Below, piece after piece: positions 1-9,774 of a stretch of DNA of 64,000 nt (its first letter is position 1; each line of letters begins with the position of its first letter). The stretch covers positions 1,798,001 to 1,862,000 of the forward strand of contig OOIN01000001.1 of assembly GCA_900323505.1 (NCBI GenBank), written 5' to 3'. Origin of the DNA: Ustilago trichophora (taxonomy: Eukaryota; Basidiomycota; Ustilaginomycetes; Ustilaginales; Ustilaginaceae). Under the pieces are notes generated by a model. It did not search any database and was not told where the DNA came from. It saw only the letters and a program-made list of their open reading frames with translations. The translations under genes and the position numbers were made by a program.

Positions 1-164
1 AGCTGTGATGTACAGTACATGCTTGTTTGATGAAAGAGACAAAAGGGTATCATGCGAGATGCAGCAAGGGAAGAAGCGTCGGACGGAGTGTACAGATGGC
101 TGAGATGCAGGGAGCCGGGAGGGACAGATGATGCTAGTTGAAGGCTTTCCAGGCAGAGAAGTCG

Positions 165-1391
165 CTAGACAAAGACTTCCCATGCGGAAAATTTGCTGTT
201 GGCTTCTTTGGTGCATCTCTGATCGCACCCCTGGACCGGGCATTCAAAACGTTTGGGTTTTTTGGGCTTCTTGGGAGGCGACTCCGTTGGCGACGGGTCG
301 GCAACGAGCTGCGTGGCTCGGGTGCGCATGGACGTCCTGGGAGCTTTAGCAGGAGGCTCATCTTCGGGAAGATCCACGGCCTTCGCCTTGCCCTTACCTT
401 TGGCTAACGAGCATTTTGCGTTGTTCAGCTCTGTCAGACCGCTCAAGCGATCGATGCAGCGTCCGTCAATGACGTGACCGCAGGGCAGCACCCAAATCCT
501 TTGGTCTCCATTAGCGCCCGTCACCAATGCGTGACGACAGCATGGGCAGATCGGCGTTGTATCGGGCAAGGGGCCGGTGACGACAGCCTTGTCGTCAAAG
601 TATGTATCGAGGTCGACGGGCGGCTCAATGATGGAATGTGTGAACCCGGGCTGCACCTCATACGGATGAGTCCATTTCGGGTCGTATTCTTGAGGGACCT
701 TGCGCTCAGTACTCGGCTGAGGTCCGGCGCCTCGGGACTGTATGCCTCGGATCAGATTGCCAAGCAGCTCCATGCTGTACGAAGGACCGAAACCGAAGCC
801 GCCAAACGAGAATTCGCCGCCTATGCGCGACATGAAGCTGGCATCGGATCCAGTTGTCGTGCTTCCGCCGCTGCGCCGGGCTGCGGTTGTGCTGGATGAT
901 GGGATCGCTGCGCGTCGTGGTGGCAGAAGCGGATGATACCGGCCCGATGAAGACTGGTCAATGATGCCTGGTCCTTGCGGGATGAGGGATGTGTGTCCAT
1001 GAGGGCCTCGTCCAATGCCGTCGTGAAATCGGAGCGATGGTTGAGCAGTTGTATGGCGACCAGCTGAGGCTGTGGTGCCTGCAGAGAAGGATCTTTGAAG
1101 TGGTTGAAGGCGCCTGACAGGCTCGGATTGCCCGGTGATGGTGAAGCTGGTGTCGTCGTCCTCGTCATCGCTACCAACGACAATAGGTTCCACAGCGCGT
1201 CGAGAGCTGCTTGAGGAGGAAGAGGCTGTCGGAACTATGCGGCCACGTGAGGACGATGATTCACCCTGGCGAGAGCTGGAAGACCAATCAGCGATGTGAG
1301 TGTCGGTCCTGACTGTTGGGGGACGTGGTCGAGCATGCGCGGGCGGCGACTCCTCGGTGAGGTCGATCACTGCGCCAGATGACCGACTCAT
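165..1391 (-). CDS. RING-type zinc finger protein with SUMO-interaction motifs (possible SUMO-targeted ubiquitin ligase)
   Basis: Single-exon ORF of 408 aa from an ATG at 1391. The N-terminus carries a textbook SUMO-interaction motif (VIDLTEES, residues 8-15) and a second candidate, PIVV at residues 69-72 followed by an acidic run. The middle is Ser/Arg/Gly-rich and probably disordered. Zinc ligands lie in the C-terminal third: CPCC near residue 282, CGH with a following Cys near 306-313, and CPVQGCDQRC near 382-391. This fits a divergent RING finger with a long internal loop. RING plus tandem SIMs is the architecture of SUMO-targeted ubiquitin ligases (RNF4, Slx8/Rfp). Such enzymes ubiquitinate SUMOylated nuclear proteins; that role here is inference. 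The RING spacing is unusual, so ligase activity is not assured. Its promoter would be the long region upstream of 1391. Confidence 0.75.
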   Translation of the reverse strand: MSRSSGAVIDLTEESPPAHARPRPPTVRTDTHIADWSSSSRQGESSSSRGRIVPTASSSSSSSRRAVEPIVVGSDDEDDDTSFTITGQSEPVRRLQPLQRSFSAGTTASAGRHTTAQPSLRFHDGIGRGPHGHTSLIPQGPGIIDQSSSGRYHPLLPPRRAAIPSSSTTAARRSGGSTTTGSDASFMSRIGGEFSFGGFGFGPSYSMELLGNLIRGIQSRGAGPQPSTERKVPQEYDPKWTHPYEVQPGFTHSIIEPPVDLDTYFDDKAVVTGPLPDTTPICPCCRHALVTGANGDQRIWVLPCGHVIDGRCIDRLSGLTELNNAKCSLAKGKGKAKAVDLPEDEPPAKAPRTSMRTRATQLVADPSPTESPPKKPKKPKRFECPVQGCDQRCTKEANSKFSAWEVFV

Positions 1392-4306
1392 GTTATGCGG
1401 GAGGTGGAAGGGTGTACTTGTGATGAGTGTTGGTGGCGGAGGCGCGGAAAGGCTCAGTTAGATGTAGTCTCGGACGCGCTCTGCAAACTCGGGGTTTGCA
1501 CTCAGACCAAAAATGATGTTTGTGGGGCAAGTTGTTGCGACTATCGGAGAGTCGCTCCCGCAGCCCGCTGTTCGGAATGAGCAGTCTTACAAAGCGCTGT
1601 AGCGGGCCGATGGAATTCGGAAGTTGGTGGGGTGCAGCGCAAGACGACACGAGCTGTGAAGCGTTACTTGCGATGCCTTACGGTAGCGAACCAGGCCACA
1701 AGAGACCTGCTTGTCGGATGCAGATGTAAGCTTCAGCAGCAATACATGTGTTGAGTAGCTTGGAGACGTAGTTGGGAGCAAATCGTGTTGACATGGAGAG
1801 ACTTCATTTCTATGCTCCTGAGAAACAAAGTTTTCGGTCACCGAAGCGGTCCTTGCTTTCTCTGCGAAGCTGCGGATTCTGGTCCGCTAGGCAGACAAAA
1901 AGTGGGTTCCGAATGTGGCAACACGGAGATGAGCGGTGGTCGGTCCTTTCGATGAAGCTTGAAGATGTAAGTCAGGGCTAAATGTAATACAATAGAGGTT
2001 TGGTGTCGGAAGCCGCGGCGGTGTTGTAGTGAGGCTAAGTATACGATGTGAATGTGTGTAAGCGTTTCAGGGTTTCGCCTTCAAGGCTGTTTGGTGGCGC
2101 AGGCGCTATTCAAATTTGACCGAGATTAGGCTTGCAGCGCAACTCTGCCATGGCAGACAAGACGTGTTGGTTGGCCTCTGGCTCAAGTTCATCCGAGATG
2201 ACGTGAGGTTGCAAATTTATCTTTGTAGGTCTAACAAATTAAGCCATGCTTTTTCATACGTGCGAGTCAAGCGAAACCCTGATCACGATTGTTTTTGCGT
2301 TGTTTCGAAGCTGCGGTTGGCAGCGCGCCCTTTTTCTTCCAGAAAATTCAGGCAGCAGCACGTAGAGTTCAACTCGAACAGCAATAAAAAAGAAGAAAAA
2401 GACGAGACGAGAAGATTTTTTGATGGAGCTCGAATCCAAGTGGCAGACTTATAGTCACGAGGGCGTCTTCACCTTCCCTTCTCTCCCAAACAACGTTTTG
2501 TTCCCCTTTCCTCACCATCCCTTCTCTTCCCTATCATCGACCATTTGTACATTTGTGCGAGTGTGTCGATTACTGCGTAAAGTGTAAGTCTCCCTTCAAC
2601 CACAGATGCACTCCTCCTCCTTTCCAGTGATGACTTTTCACTCCTTTCCCCGGCCTATACGACCATGCCGAGACGATAAGGAAGCTCGTGTCGCAGCGAG
2701 CTCTATTTATTCTTTTGTGCATGCCAGCACACTTCTGTCTGATGGACCTTCTTTGCTCGTTGTTTTGTTTCATGGAGACGCTATCGGCGGCAAAGATAGG
2801 ACAAGGCGGCATCTCATTCACGATGTTTCATCGAGAAGGACATCTAGCTGACTCGCTTCCATTTCATTCTCGCTCTGTCCATCGCTCGCAGTCATCTCTC
2901 AACAGCCGGACTTGTCTCAGTATCTCCCAGTCACCTCCTTCCTGTGTTTAGCGTAAGTGTCTCATCTATACTGCCTCGACATTCATCACTCTCCTGGAAG
3001 TACATTAGATGGGCAGTCGCGGGAACCGTCTCCGACGATGATAAACCTGGTATCCAACCAAATTCGCAGTTTCCACTCTAGGACCCTAGCATCCCCCCTG
3101 GGGGGTGGGGCATTTTGGCTCTCCTTGCGAGAGATTCATATGGGTTGGCGGCCATCTTTTTCGAAAGAGGTCCACGGCACGAACCCTCCTTTGTTTACAG
3201 AGGAGAGCCGGTGTGGCCAGTGCCGCCTTCTCGAATCGCTTGTATCGTCTGGATCGCAGCCGGCTCTGGTCTGATGAGGGTTTGCAGACCTTCCTTGGAA
3301 GTCTGAGGGGCATCTCTTTTTTTTCTTGGGTTCTCGCCAACTGTCCATATGCTGAACGTGCTTCCAAGAGTGATGGGTTGATCTCGTCATCATCCCAGCT
3401 TTGCGCCTCAGAGCAACGTACTGACTTAAACCTTCACCCCATTCTCTCTTTGCGATCACTTTCCCCTTGGACGCTTTGCCTGAACCTCTCGGACCTTCGC
3501 GGTGAACAGTCCTCCTGTACAATAGATTCACTTCAAGGCGCACTGTTCTGGACCCCCTCCTGCACGGTGCGTACCTCAATTCCCAATCCCCATGTTTGAT
3601 GAAATTTTTGATCCGTCCCTTTTCCAAGGGCGTCTTGCTTTCTTTTGGTCTGCTGCTCTCCTCGATCCTGCCTTGCTCCTCTGCCATCGCCGCGAGACAA
3701 CGTTGCCGATCAACAAGATGAGCTATTCATACATAAACCGATGTGCATTAGGAAGAGCCGTCGTGAGCGGGCGGTCTGCGTGCTCCTTTGCGTCTCATTG
3801 GGATAAGCGAACGGAGATGATGTTTTCTTGCTCGGGCCGCTTCGTGCTAGATTCGTCTGGCGCTTGAGGTAGCTAGAGTAGGATTTTCGTCGCTGGTGCT
3901 TGTCCTCGAGGTCTTGTCTGTCGTCGGGCGAGTCCTATGTTCATCCCTTGCTCGAGCGTCTCCGCGGTTGATGGGACCCTTTTTTAGGGACTCTCCTGCG
4001 TTGTAGATGCTCATATGGCTTGGTTGATTCGAGCTTGGAACCCCGCTTCTGGATGGGATAGTAAAGTTTGAGTGCCGCGTTACGCAAGGTCGAAAATTTG
4101 GTTTCCTGAAATATCGGCAACGTCGAGCTCCAGCAAGAGCGAGGAGGACTGGGGCAGCATAAGCGGATAGAAGCAAGCACGAGGATCCTTTTTTCCCGCA
4201 ACACTATTCATTTTATCGTATTCAAGGCTTACTGATTGAATGCTTCCATCTGCCCCGATTCATCCGATGCAACAGGTTTCCGAATCTATCCACACATACA
4301 TCAACC
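1392..4306. other. Gene-poor intergenic region (2.9 kb)
   Basis: No convincing conserved coding region is seen. The first part (about 1392-2450) should hold the promoter of the minus-strand RING gene. From about 2455 the plus strand is pyrimidine-rich in the manner of smut 5' leaders and has strong donor-like sites (GTAAGT at 2584 and 2953, GTGCGT at 3567). A spliced, perhaps non-coding, plus-strand transcript is therefore possible. The last few hundred bases hold the uL30m promoter. Confidence 0.5.
2455..3870 (+). other. Candidate spliced transcript without a recognisable protein
   Basis: A TC-rich leader starting near 2455 is followed by donor-like GTAAGT at 2584-2589, a branch-like CTGAC near 2848 and an acceptor-like CAG ending at 2891. 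A second GTAAGT is at 2953-2958 and a GTGCGT at 3567-3572. An ATG at 3718 opens only a 49-codon frame ending at 3867. The arrangement resembles untranslated exons of a plus-strand RNA, but no protein family is recognisable and the exon model is a guess. Confidence 0.2.
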
Positions 4307-4822
4307 ATGTCGTTCCTCACACGCAACATTCTCGGCCAGGCAAGGTCGAGCCTCTCTCGACAGGCCATCTCGACATCGGCATGGGGCATCCGACACGAGT
4401 CGTCTTCCGCCGCTGCCAAGGCCACTGTCGCCTCTGGTTCTACATCAAGCGAGTCGGCTCCTCCCACACACTACCGCATCACCTTGCGACGATCTGGTAT
4501 CGGCATGCCTGAAAAGATCAACCGCACTCTCCAGGGACTTGGACTCAAGAAGCGTCTGCAGTCGGTCTACCGTCCCATTGGCCCCGACATGGCCGGTGCC
4601 ATTCTGGCTGTCAAGGAGCTCGTCCACGTCGAGAACGTGCGCCGGCTCCAAGAGGCCGACCAGATGCTGCTCAGCGATGAGGAGGCCATCTGGGTCAACG
4701 AGACGGGCGAGATTGTGGACCCTGGCAAAGCAGCCAAGAAAGCACCACGCGGCTACAAGATTGTCGGCAACGTGGTCAGCGAGCTGCGCGACCAGCAGAT
4801 CAAGAACGGCTCTTCCGCATAG
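4307..4822 (+). CDS. Mitochondrial large-subunit ribosomal protein uL30m (yeast MRPL33 family)
   Basis: A 171-aa ORF starting with ATG at 4307. The first 35-45 residues are rich in Arg, Ser and Ala with no acidic residues, as in a mitochondrial targeting presequence. Residues from about 57 onwards match the bacterial L30 fold: HYRITLRRSGIGMPEK, then the helix GLGLKKRLQSVYRP and the strand AILAVKELVHVENV. uL30 sits near the central protuberance of the large subunit. The protein is longer than bacterial L30 (about 60 aa) because of the presequence and a C-terminal extension, as is usual for fungal mitochondrial versions. Family assignment is firm. The plus-strand neighbours are far away, so it is an independent gene. 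Confidence 0.9.
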   Translation: MSFLTRNILGQARSSLSRQAISTSAWGIRHESSSAAAKATVASGSTSSESAPPTHYRITLRRSGIGMPEKINRTLQGLGLKKRLQSVYRPIGPDMAGAILAVKELVHVENVRRLQEADQMLLSDEEAIWVNETGEIVDPGKAAKKAPRGYKIVGNVVSELRDQQIKNGSSA

Positions 4823-5404
4823 AGGAACGTCTAGCTGCATTTGATTCTTTTGGCTTCTCTTCCACTGTATTACTAGATTCTTTGGTTGCTTCGCTACCGC
4901 CTTGTCCGTGGCGCGAGTGTTGCTCCTTTTGTTGCTTGTTGCGAATTCATACCCACCTTACGACAGGCTCGACAGACTTGTTTCTGATCTTCGCTGTGTT
5001 TTCTACTCTGAGGCCGTGGCTGGAAGAGAAGATTGATCTGGGCAAAGTGAACCCTGCAGGTGCAGTACTGGACACAGCCGACACGTCTTCGGGAGCTGTT
5101 GCTGATTCTCTAGAAAGCCACCTGCGCAATCAGGTTCGCTTCGACTGTCACAAATGCTTCCGAGAGCCTCCGAGGTCAATACGAGAGGAGAAGAAAGATG
5201 GCAGATGGAATGTGAGCAGCAACCTAGCAAAAGGACGTCACTGAGCAGAACAAGAAAAGGCACCAATAGTCTAGATGTGGAAGCAATCGGGTGATGCCGT
5301 CTTGTTAAGCATCACGGGATTGTCCGATGTCACTTTTCCCGACGGCTGTGGTCAGTGAATGACTCGGCTAGAGCAGAGACGATGACCACGCGAGGAGGTG
5401 ATAC

Positions 5405-5405
<1 letters not shown>

Positions 5406-5429
<24 letters not shown>
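5406..5429. repeat. GA dinucleotide microsatellite
   Basis: About 12 uninterrupted GA units in intergenic DNA, followed by a short imperfect continuation. Confidence 0.95.
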
Positions 5430-5436
<7 letters not shown>

Positions 5437-5615
5437 CACAGAAACCCTTTTGTCTGCGGCTCACGTTTTCGTGATTCACACCATCTAGATTCACCAAAAG
5501 GTGTGGAGAGATGAGTCATGGATTAGGCCATCCTGGCGAAATAAAGACGAGCGTGTGATTGCTGGATCGAAGCTCAGATCTCCCGCAAGATCTGCCAGAG
5601 AACAAGAATCTCGTC

Positions 5616-5650
5616 CACATCACATCACATCACATCACATCACCTCACAT
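5616..5650. repeat. CACAT pentanucleotide repeat
   Basis: Five perfect CACAT units followed by one imperfect and one perfect unit. Confidence 0.9.
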
Positions 5651-5921
5651 CTCACACGCACGCAAGCAAGCCAGCACGCTTTCTCATCGAACTCCGCCCA
5701 GAGTGACGCGACCAGCGATACGCAAAGTCCGCTCCAACGAACACGATTGAGTGTGGGTTACGGTATCGGGATAGCCGAAGCTCGCGTCCACAATGCTGGA
5801 GGTGTCAAGGCTTACACTTGAGTTGATGCGTGATAAAGAGGCAAGGGGGTCCAGCGAGGCCAAGACTTTTGACGCAGAATGTTGACGTGGAGCCAGCAAC
5901 GGTCGAAGCAGAAGTCACATG

Positions 5922-5982
5922 GTGAATGGGGCAATGGTCAACTGTAAACGAGCAAGATTGCGGGGTCGAATCCCCTGTTCAC
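5922..5982 (+). other. Degenerate tRNA-like hairpin
   Basis: The ends GTGAATG (5922-5928) and TGTTCAC (5976-5982) can form a 7-bp acceptor-like stem with two wobble pairs. Inside are an A-box-like GGGCAATGGTC and a B-box-like GGGTCGAATCCC. The span of 61 nt is too short for a full tRNA and no proper anticodon arm can be drawn. It may be a decayed tRNA, part of a tRNA-derived element, or chance. Confidence 0.25.
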
Positions 5983-6388
5983 TCCTGAAAGATGCACTTT
6001 GAGCATGACGCAAATTGAGGTGCTGGTGAGGACCCTTGGAATCGGCCAAAGTAGGAGGGGGAGGGAAAATATAGGCGTGCGTGCAGATATATTGTGAAAT
6101 CGAAGCAGAAGCAGAAACCGATCTCGAGAGGATCTCGCCATCGAATTGGGCGCGCGCGCGTCACTGGCAAGGACCTCTCGATGCTACAGCGGTGGTTAGA
6201 GTTAGGTTAGCTCAGTCGTGTGAGGCGAGGTGAGGTGACAACGACGCAGCTCAGCTCGGCAAAGAACGCGATTCAGGGTCTAAGCTACACTACACAGCAC
6301 AGTACTGTACAGTAGCACATGAAGGCGATACATCGGAGCACCTTCATCTAGCAATTTGGCAAGCCACAAAAAAAATATATAAGCAATT

Positions 6389-6401
6389 AAAAAAAAAAAA
6401 A
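6389..6401. repeat. Poly-A run
   Basis: Homopolymer of about 13 A in an AT-rich patch that also has AAAATATATAAG just upstream. Confidence 0.9.
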
Positions 6402-7221
6402 CAAATGTGTGGGGTTTGCGCCAACGATAAGCTCGTCACTTGGTAATGCGGTGATCCATTGTGTCAGTTCTGCCACTGTCTGACAGAAGCGATGAAATGT
6501 CATTCAGACCTTGTCACAAGACCCAATCACGACGAGATATGAGGGTAGGACGGAGACAGCGGAACAGATGGAAAAAAGAGAGCGCGCGCGCCATGATTGC
6601 GGGGAGGGCCCGAACCAAAGAACTGACTCACTGTCGCCTTGAATGGCGAGATCAGCTCAGCCCACCCAACCTATATTTTCTTTTTTTCTTGTGCGATTGA
6701 CCTGCATTATCACTCCACTTTCTGTTTCGCAGCTGTTTTCATGCTAAACTGCCCTGATGTGCCTGCTGTTGTGATTGTGCAACAATATAGCATTTCAGCT
6801 TTTTTAGCCTCCGGTCTCTTTTTGTGCTTCAAATATGCCGAGGCTGGCGTTGTGTGATGATGGGCTCTCGTTATCGCTCAGTTCCCGCAAAGGTAAAAAG
6901 CTGCCACGGTAAGCCTACGCACCGAGTCATCGGGCCGTGCGATTTCACCTCTTTTAGCTCATTTCGTACCGTAGCCGACGCTTCATCAGCTTTGATCGTC
7001 ACGGCGGAGTCATACCATCTTTCGGTTCTGCGTGAGTGTGTGTGCACACGCCTGTCCTCGGCTCTCAAAGGCGTCAGAGCCAGCACAAGCACGCCCGCAG
7101 CGGCACCTAATCACGACAGCACACTCTGCGCGACCACATATCGCGTCCCGCTCAAAGCCTTTGATTGAGTCATGACAGCAGCAACAGCAAAAGCTCAGCG
7201 TGTAGCAAGTGGACCCTGAAA

Positions 7222-7245
7222 AAGATAGATAGGTAGATAGATAGG
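7222..7245. repeat. GATA tetranucleotide repeat, interrupted
   Basis: AGATAGATAGG followed by TAGATAGATAGG: five to six GATA/GGTA units upstream of the gene at 7866. It could also serve as a cluster of GATA-factor sites. Confidence 0.85.
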
Positions 7246-7865
7246 GCCCTATCAAGTCATCCATTCCCCCTCTCCCTCTTTTACCTCCTCCCTTTGTACC
7301 CATCATCTTCTCCTTCAAGTCCACCACGTATCATTGGCCATCGCAACCCTGTCCTCACCATCTCGAACAGCGACACCACCAACACAATCAGACGTTCAGT
7401 GCTGAAATCCAGCTTAATCTCCACCAGCGCCACCCAGCCTCAAACCATGCTTGCTTAAACCTTGCGCACTGCTTCCCTTGCTGCGACAACCGCGGCTTTC
7501 TTCATCTCATCTGCACACTCTGCAGCTGTCACATTGCGACTCTACCCACCCAAGCTTGTTCAATTCAGCTCAGTTGCTGAATTCTCCTGAACACGATCCG
7601 CTTCCCCACCATGGATGTCGGTCACCTTCTCCACTTTCCCGGAGTCTAATCGCCGCCCAACGGCCCCGCGCCTATTCCCACTCCACCGCTCTTCCCCCGA
7701 CTTTTCTCCGTTGCAGCTGCATTCTGCTACTGTCACAGCACCTCTCATCTTTCTCCACTCAATCACCGGCACCCTCTCTGCAGCTTTTTCTATCCGCTCC
7801 ATTCTCAAGCATCTTTTTGACCGCTCGACTCAGCCTCACATTTCTTAGCCTATCAGCCACCAAAC

Positions 7866-9437
7866 ATGGTTTCGCTGCCTCGTTTCTTTCACGCCCCCAC
7901 AGCCGACGAGCTGGTTACGAGCTCTCCGTCTCCATCAATACCTGCTACGTCTGGCTCCCTCACCGCCAACATGAGTCGACACGGCAGCAACTCAACGCCA
8001 GTACTCGGCAGCCCGGGCAGCCTTAAGGCAGTCTTTGGAGCCTCGGATCCTAGAGAATCCATTATGTCCGACGAGTATGTCGACGAGGTTTTGCCCGAGT
8101 ACGTCCAATGCTCTATCCTGGGCTCCAGCGCCCCTTTTGGACGTCGCTCACGCCTTGACGACTCGGCTGGAGAGGGTCTGCGAAGGAACGTCCTCGTTCG
8201 CAATGCCATGCTCTCGAGCCTGGAGCGCGAGCGACGTCAGATGGCGGAAGAAGTTTCTGCATACGAGACGATCGTGTCCACTACAGATGTTGAGCTAGCT
8301 AGCACCGCTTCTGCGATGGACGAAGAGGCCCAGTTCTTTGAGGATCTCCTTGCCGAGCTCAGCGGCTCGGAATGCTCTAGCTCGACAAGCGACATCCTCG
8401 AACCCTCCACAGAATCTAGCGCTGCACCTGCCTCGAACTACTACGTGCTAGAGCAGTCGAATGATGAGGAGGACTTTGTTCAGCTCGACTCCGATCTGCC
8501 AGAGCCTCTGCATACACAGCTTGTTTCGCTTGCCGGTACAAATCCTGCTGTTGGAGCCACTACCGCTGTGTGCCTCGCAGTGCAAGATGAAGCTGCTATC
8601 AGCACTGTACCAACTCTGGTCGACTCGCGTTCAAGCGCCTTCTCTGGCCCTCCTGGTTGCGATGACTCTGGCTTCGCGGAAGAGGCCTCTCGTCCGCCAT
8701 CTGCGGCCAGTTGCTGCACGGGCTACCCCAACGTCTGTCCGTATCCTGCCACGACGAGCTATGTTGGAGGCTCTTCTGAGGAGCTTCCAGCCTTGATTGA
8801 CGACGACAGCGATGTGGACGACGATGATGACGAGGTTGACGAGCAGGTTTTAGCTACACGGGAGCCAGTACAGGCGGCCGAAGCTGGCCCTGAAGTGGCT
8901 GCTCTGCTGAGCCCAGACGGCGATACGGCGCTGTCACGACCTCTCTCGCCCGTCACCTCGCCTGTCCACTCTGTGTACGCCGATTTCTCCAGCTTTCGAG
9001 ATCCGCTTTCACCCGAGCCCTCGCGTCCGACGTCGCCAATTTCGAGCGCATCGTCCAAAGGCGATGGAGATGGGCCAAGCCCATTGCTCCTCGCGACGGA
9101 TCTTGGCGCACTCCCTTCTCTAGCCGAGTTGTCGCTGCAGCTCCCTGCGGCGACTGGAGCGGATCTGTACACCCCTCGACCCTCGCGTGCTTTAGCTGGC
9201 GCATGGTTCGAAAACAAGTCTGAAGCTCCAAGTGGTTCAAGTACCAATGCAGATCGCATGCGCTGGACCACATCTCCAGCAACATACTTTCGACCGTTGT
9301 CAGCGGCATCATCATCGTCTTCGGTTCCAGATTTCCACCACAACAGATTCGGCGCCGATCTCCATCGTACCAGCTATCCAACGGTAGCAGCGACCGATCC
9401 AGCGGACCATTCCATCGTCGTTCATTGGTCGCGTTGA
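7866..9437 (+). CDS. Hypothetical protein, Ser-rich with acidic tract
   Basis: A 523-aa ORF from an ATG at 7866, preceded by a long C/T-rich leader typical of the other genes here. I do not recognise a family. Visible features are a short helical, charged stretch at about residues 112-170 (LVRNAMLSSLERERRQMAEE and following), a strongly acidic Asp-rich run near residues 315-330 (DDDSDVDDDDDEVDEQ) and many Ser-Pro/Thr-Pro sites in the second half (for example RPLSPVTSPVHS, RDPLSPEPSRPTSP). There is no signal peptide and no membrane segment. It is probably a disordered, phosphorylatable intracellular protein. Coding is supported by length and by depletion of stops in this frame only. Confidence 0.7.
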   Translation: MVSLPRFFHAPTADELVTSSPSPSIPATSGSLTANMSRHGSNSTPVLGSPGSLKAVFGASDPRESIMSDEYVDEVLPEYVQCSILGSSAPFGRRSRLDDSAGEGLRRNVLVRNAMLSSLERERRQMAEEVSAYETIVSTTDVELASTASAMDEEAQFFEDLLAELSGSECSSSTSDILEPSTESSAAPASNYYVLEQSNDEEDFVQLDSDLPEPLHTQLVSLAGTNPAVGATTAVCLAVQDEAAISTVPTLVDSRSSAFSGPPGCDDSGFAEEASRPPSAASCCTGYPNVCPYPATTSYVGGSSEELPALIDDDSDVDDDDDEVDEQVLATREPVQAAEAGPEVAALLSPDGDTALSRPLSPVTSPVHSVYADFSSFRDPLSPEPSRPTSPISSASSKGDGDGPSPLLLATDLGALPSLAELSLQLPAATGADLYTPRPSRALAGAWFENKSEAPSGSSTNADRMRWTTSPATYFRPLSAASSSSSVPDFHHNRFGADLHRTSYPTVAATDPADHSIVVHWSR

Positions 9438-9774
9438 ACTTTTGTCCTGGTCTCCTTTTCTCTCTTCGTTCCCTTTTTGGTCATCCTGACTCGTACTCTG
9501 CATACATACTCGGCTCTTGTCATTGCATCCCTTCATCGCATCAATCTCACTGCTGTCTCACTGTTCACTTTAATGTCGATATTGTAGCCTCTTCTCTCTC
9601 TCTCTCTCTCATCTCGTTCATCCTGTACCATCTTTGCACATCGCTCTCTCACAAATACCCTGGTTTCTTGTTCGAAATGTCACCATGCTTCAAACACACC
9701 CTCGCACAAAATTCGCTCTGTGTCGCTGTGTGAAAAGCAATCTGGTTGCAATGAAGTAAAGTTGCAGGTCAAGT
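9438..9774. other. Convergent intergenic region
   Basis: The 3' regions of two genes meet here. It contains a TC microsatellite at 9593-9610 and otherwise nothing recognisable. Confidence 0.7.
9593..9610. repeat. TC dinucleotide microsatellite
   Basis: Nine TC units in the 3' region of the gene at 7866. Confidence 0.9.

Larger units (their letters stand above)
4823..7865. other. Gene-poor intergenic region (3 kb) with several microsatellites
   Basis: No ORF here looks like a conserved protein. The stretch contains a GA repeat, CACAT repeats, a poly-A run, GATA-type repeats, paired TACTGTA/TACAGTA motifs at 6303-6314 and a tRNA-like hairpin at 5922-5982. From about 7250 to 7865 the plus strand is strongly pyrimidine-rich and probably forms the promoter and leader of the gene at 7866. 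That leader includes one CCCTTTGT (Prf1-site core) at 7290-7297. Confidence 0.55.

Noticed and set aside
3136..3687. Minus-strand 183-codon frame upstream of uL30m
   Set aside because: Arg/Lys/Ser-rich translation with no conserved motif, opposite a C/T-rich leader-like tract.
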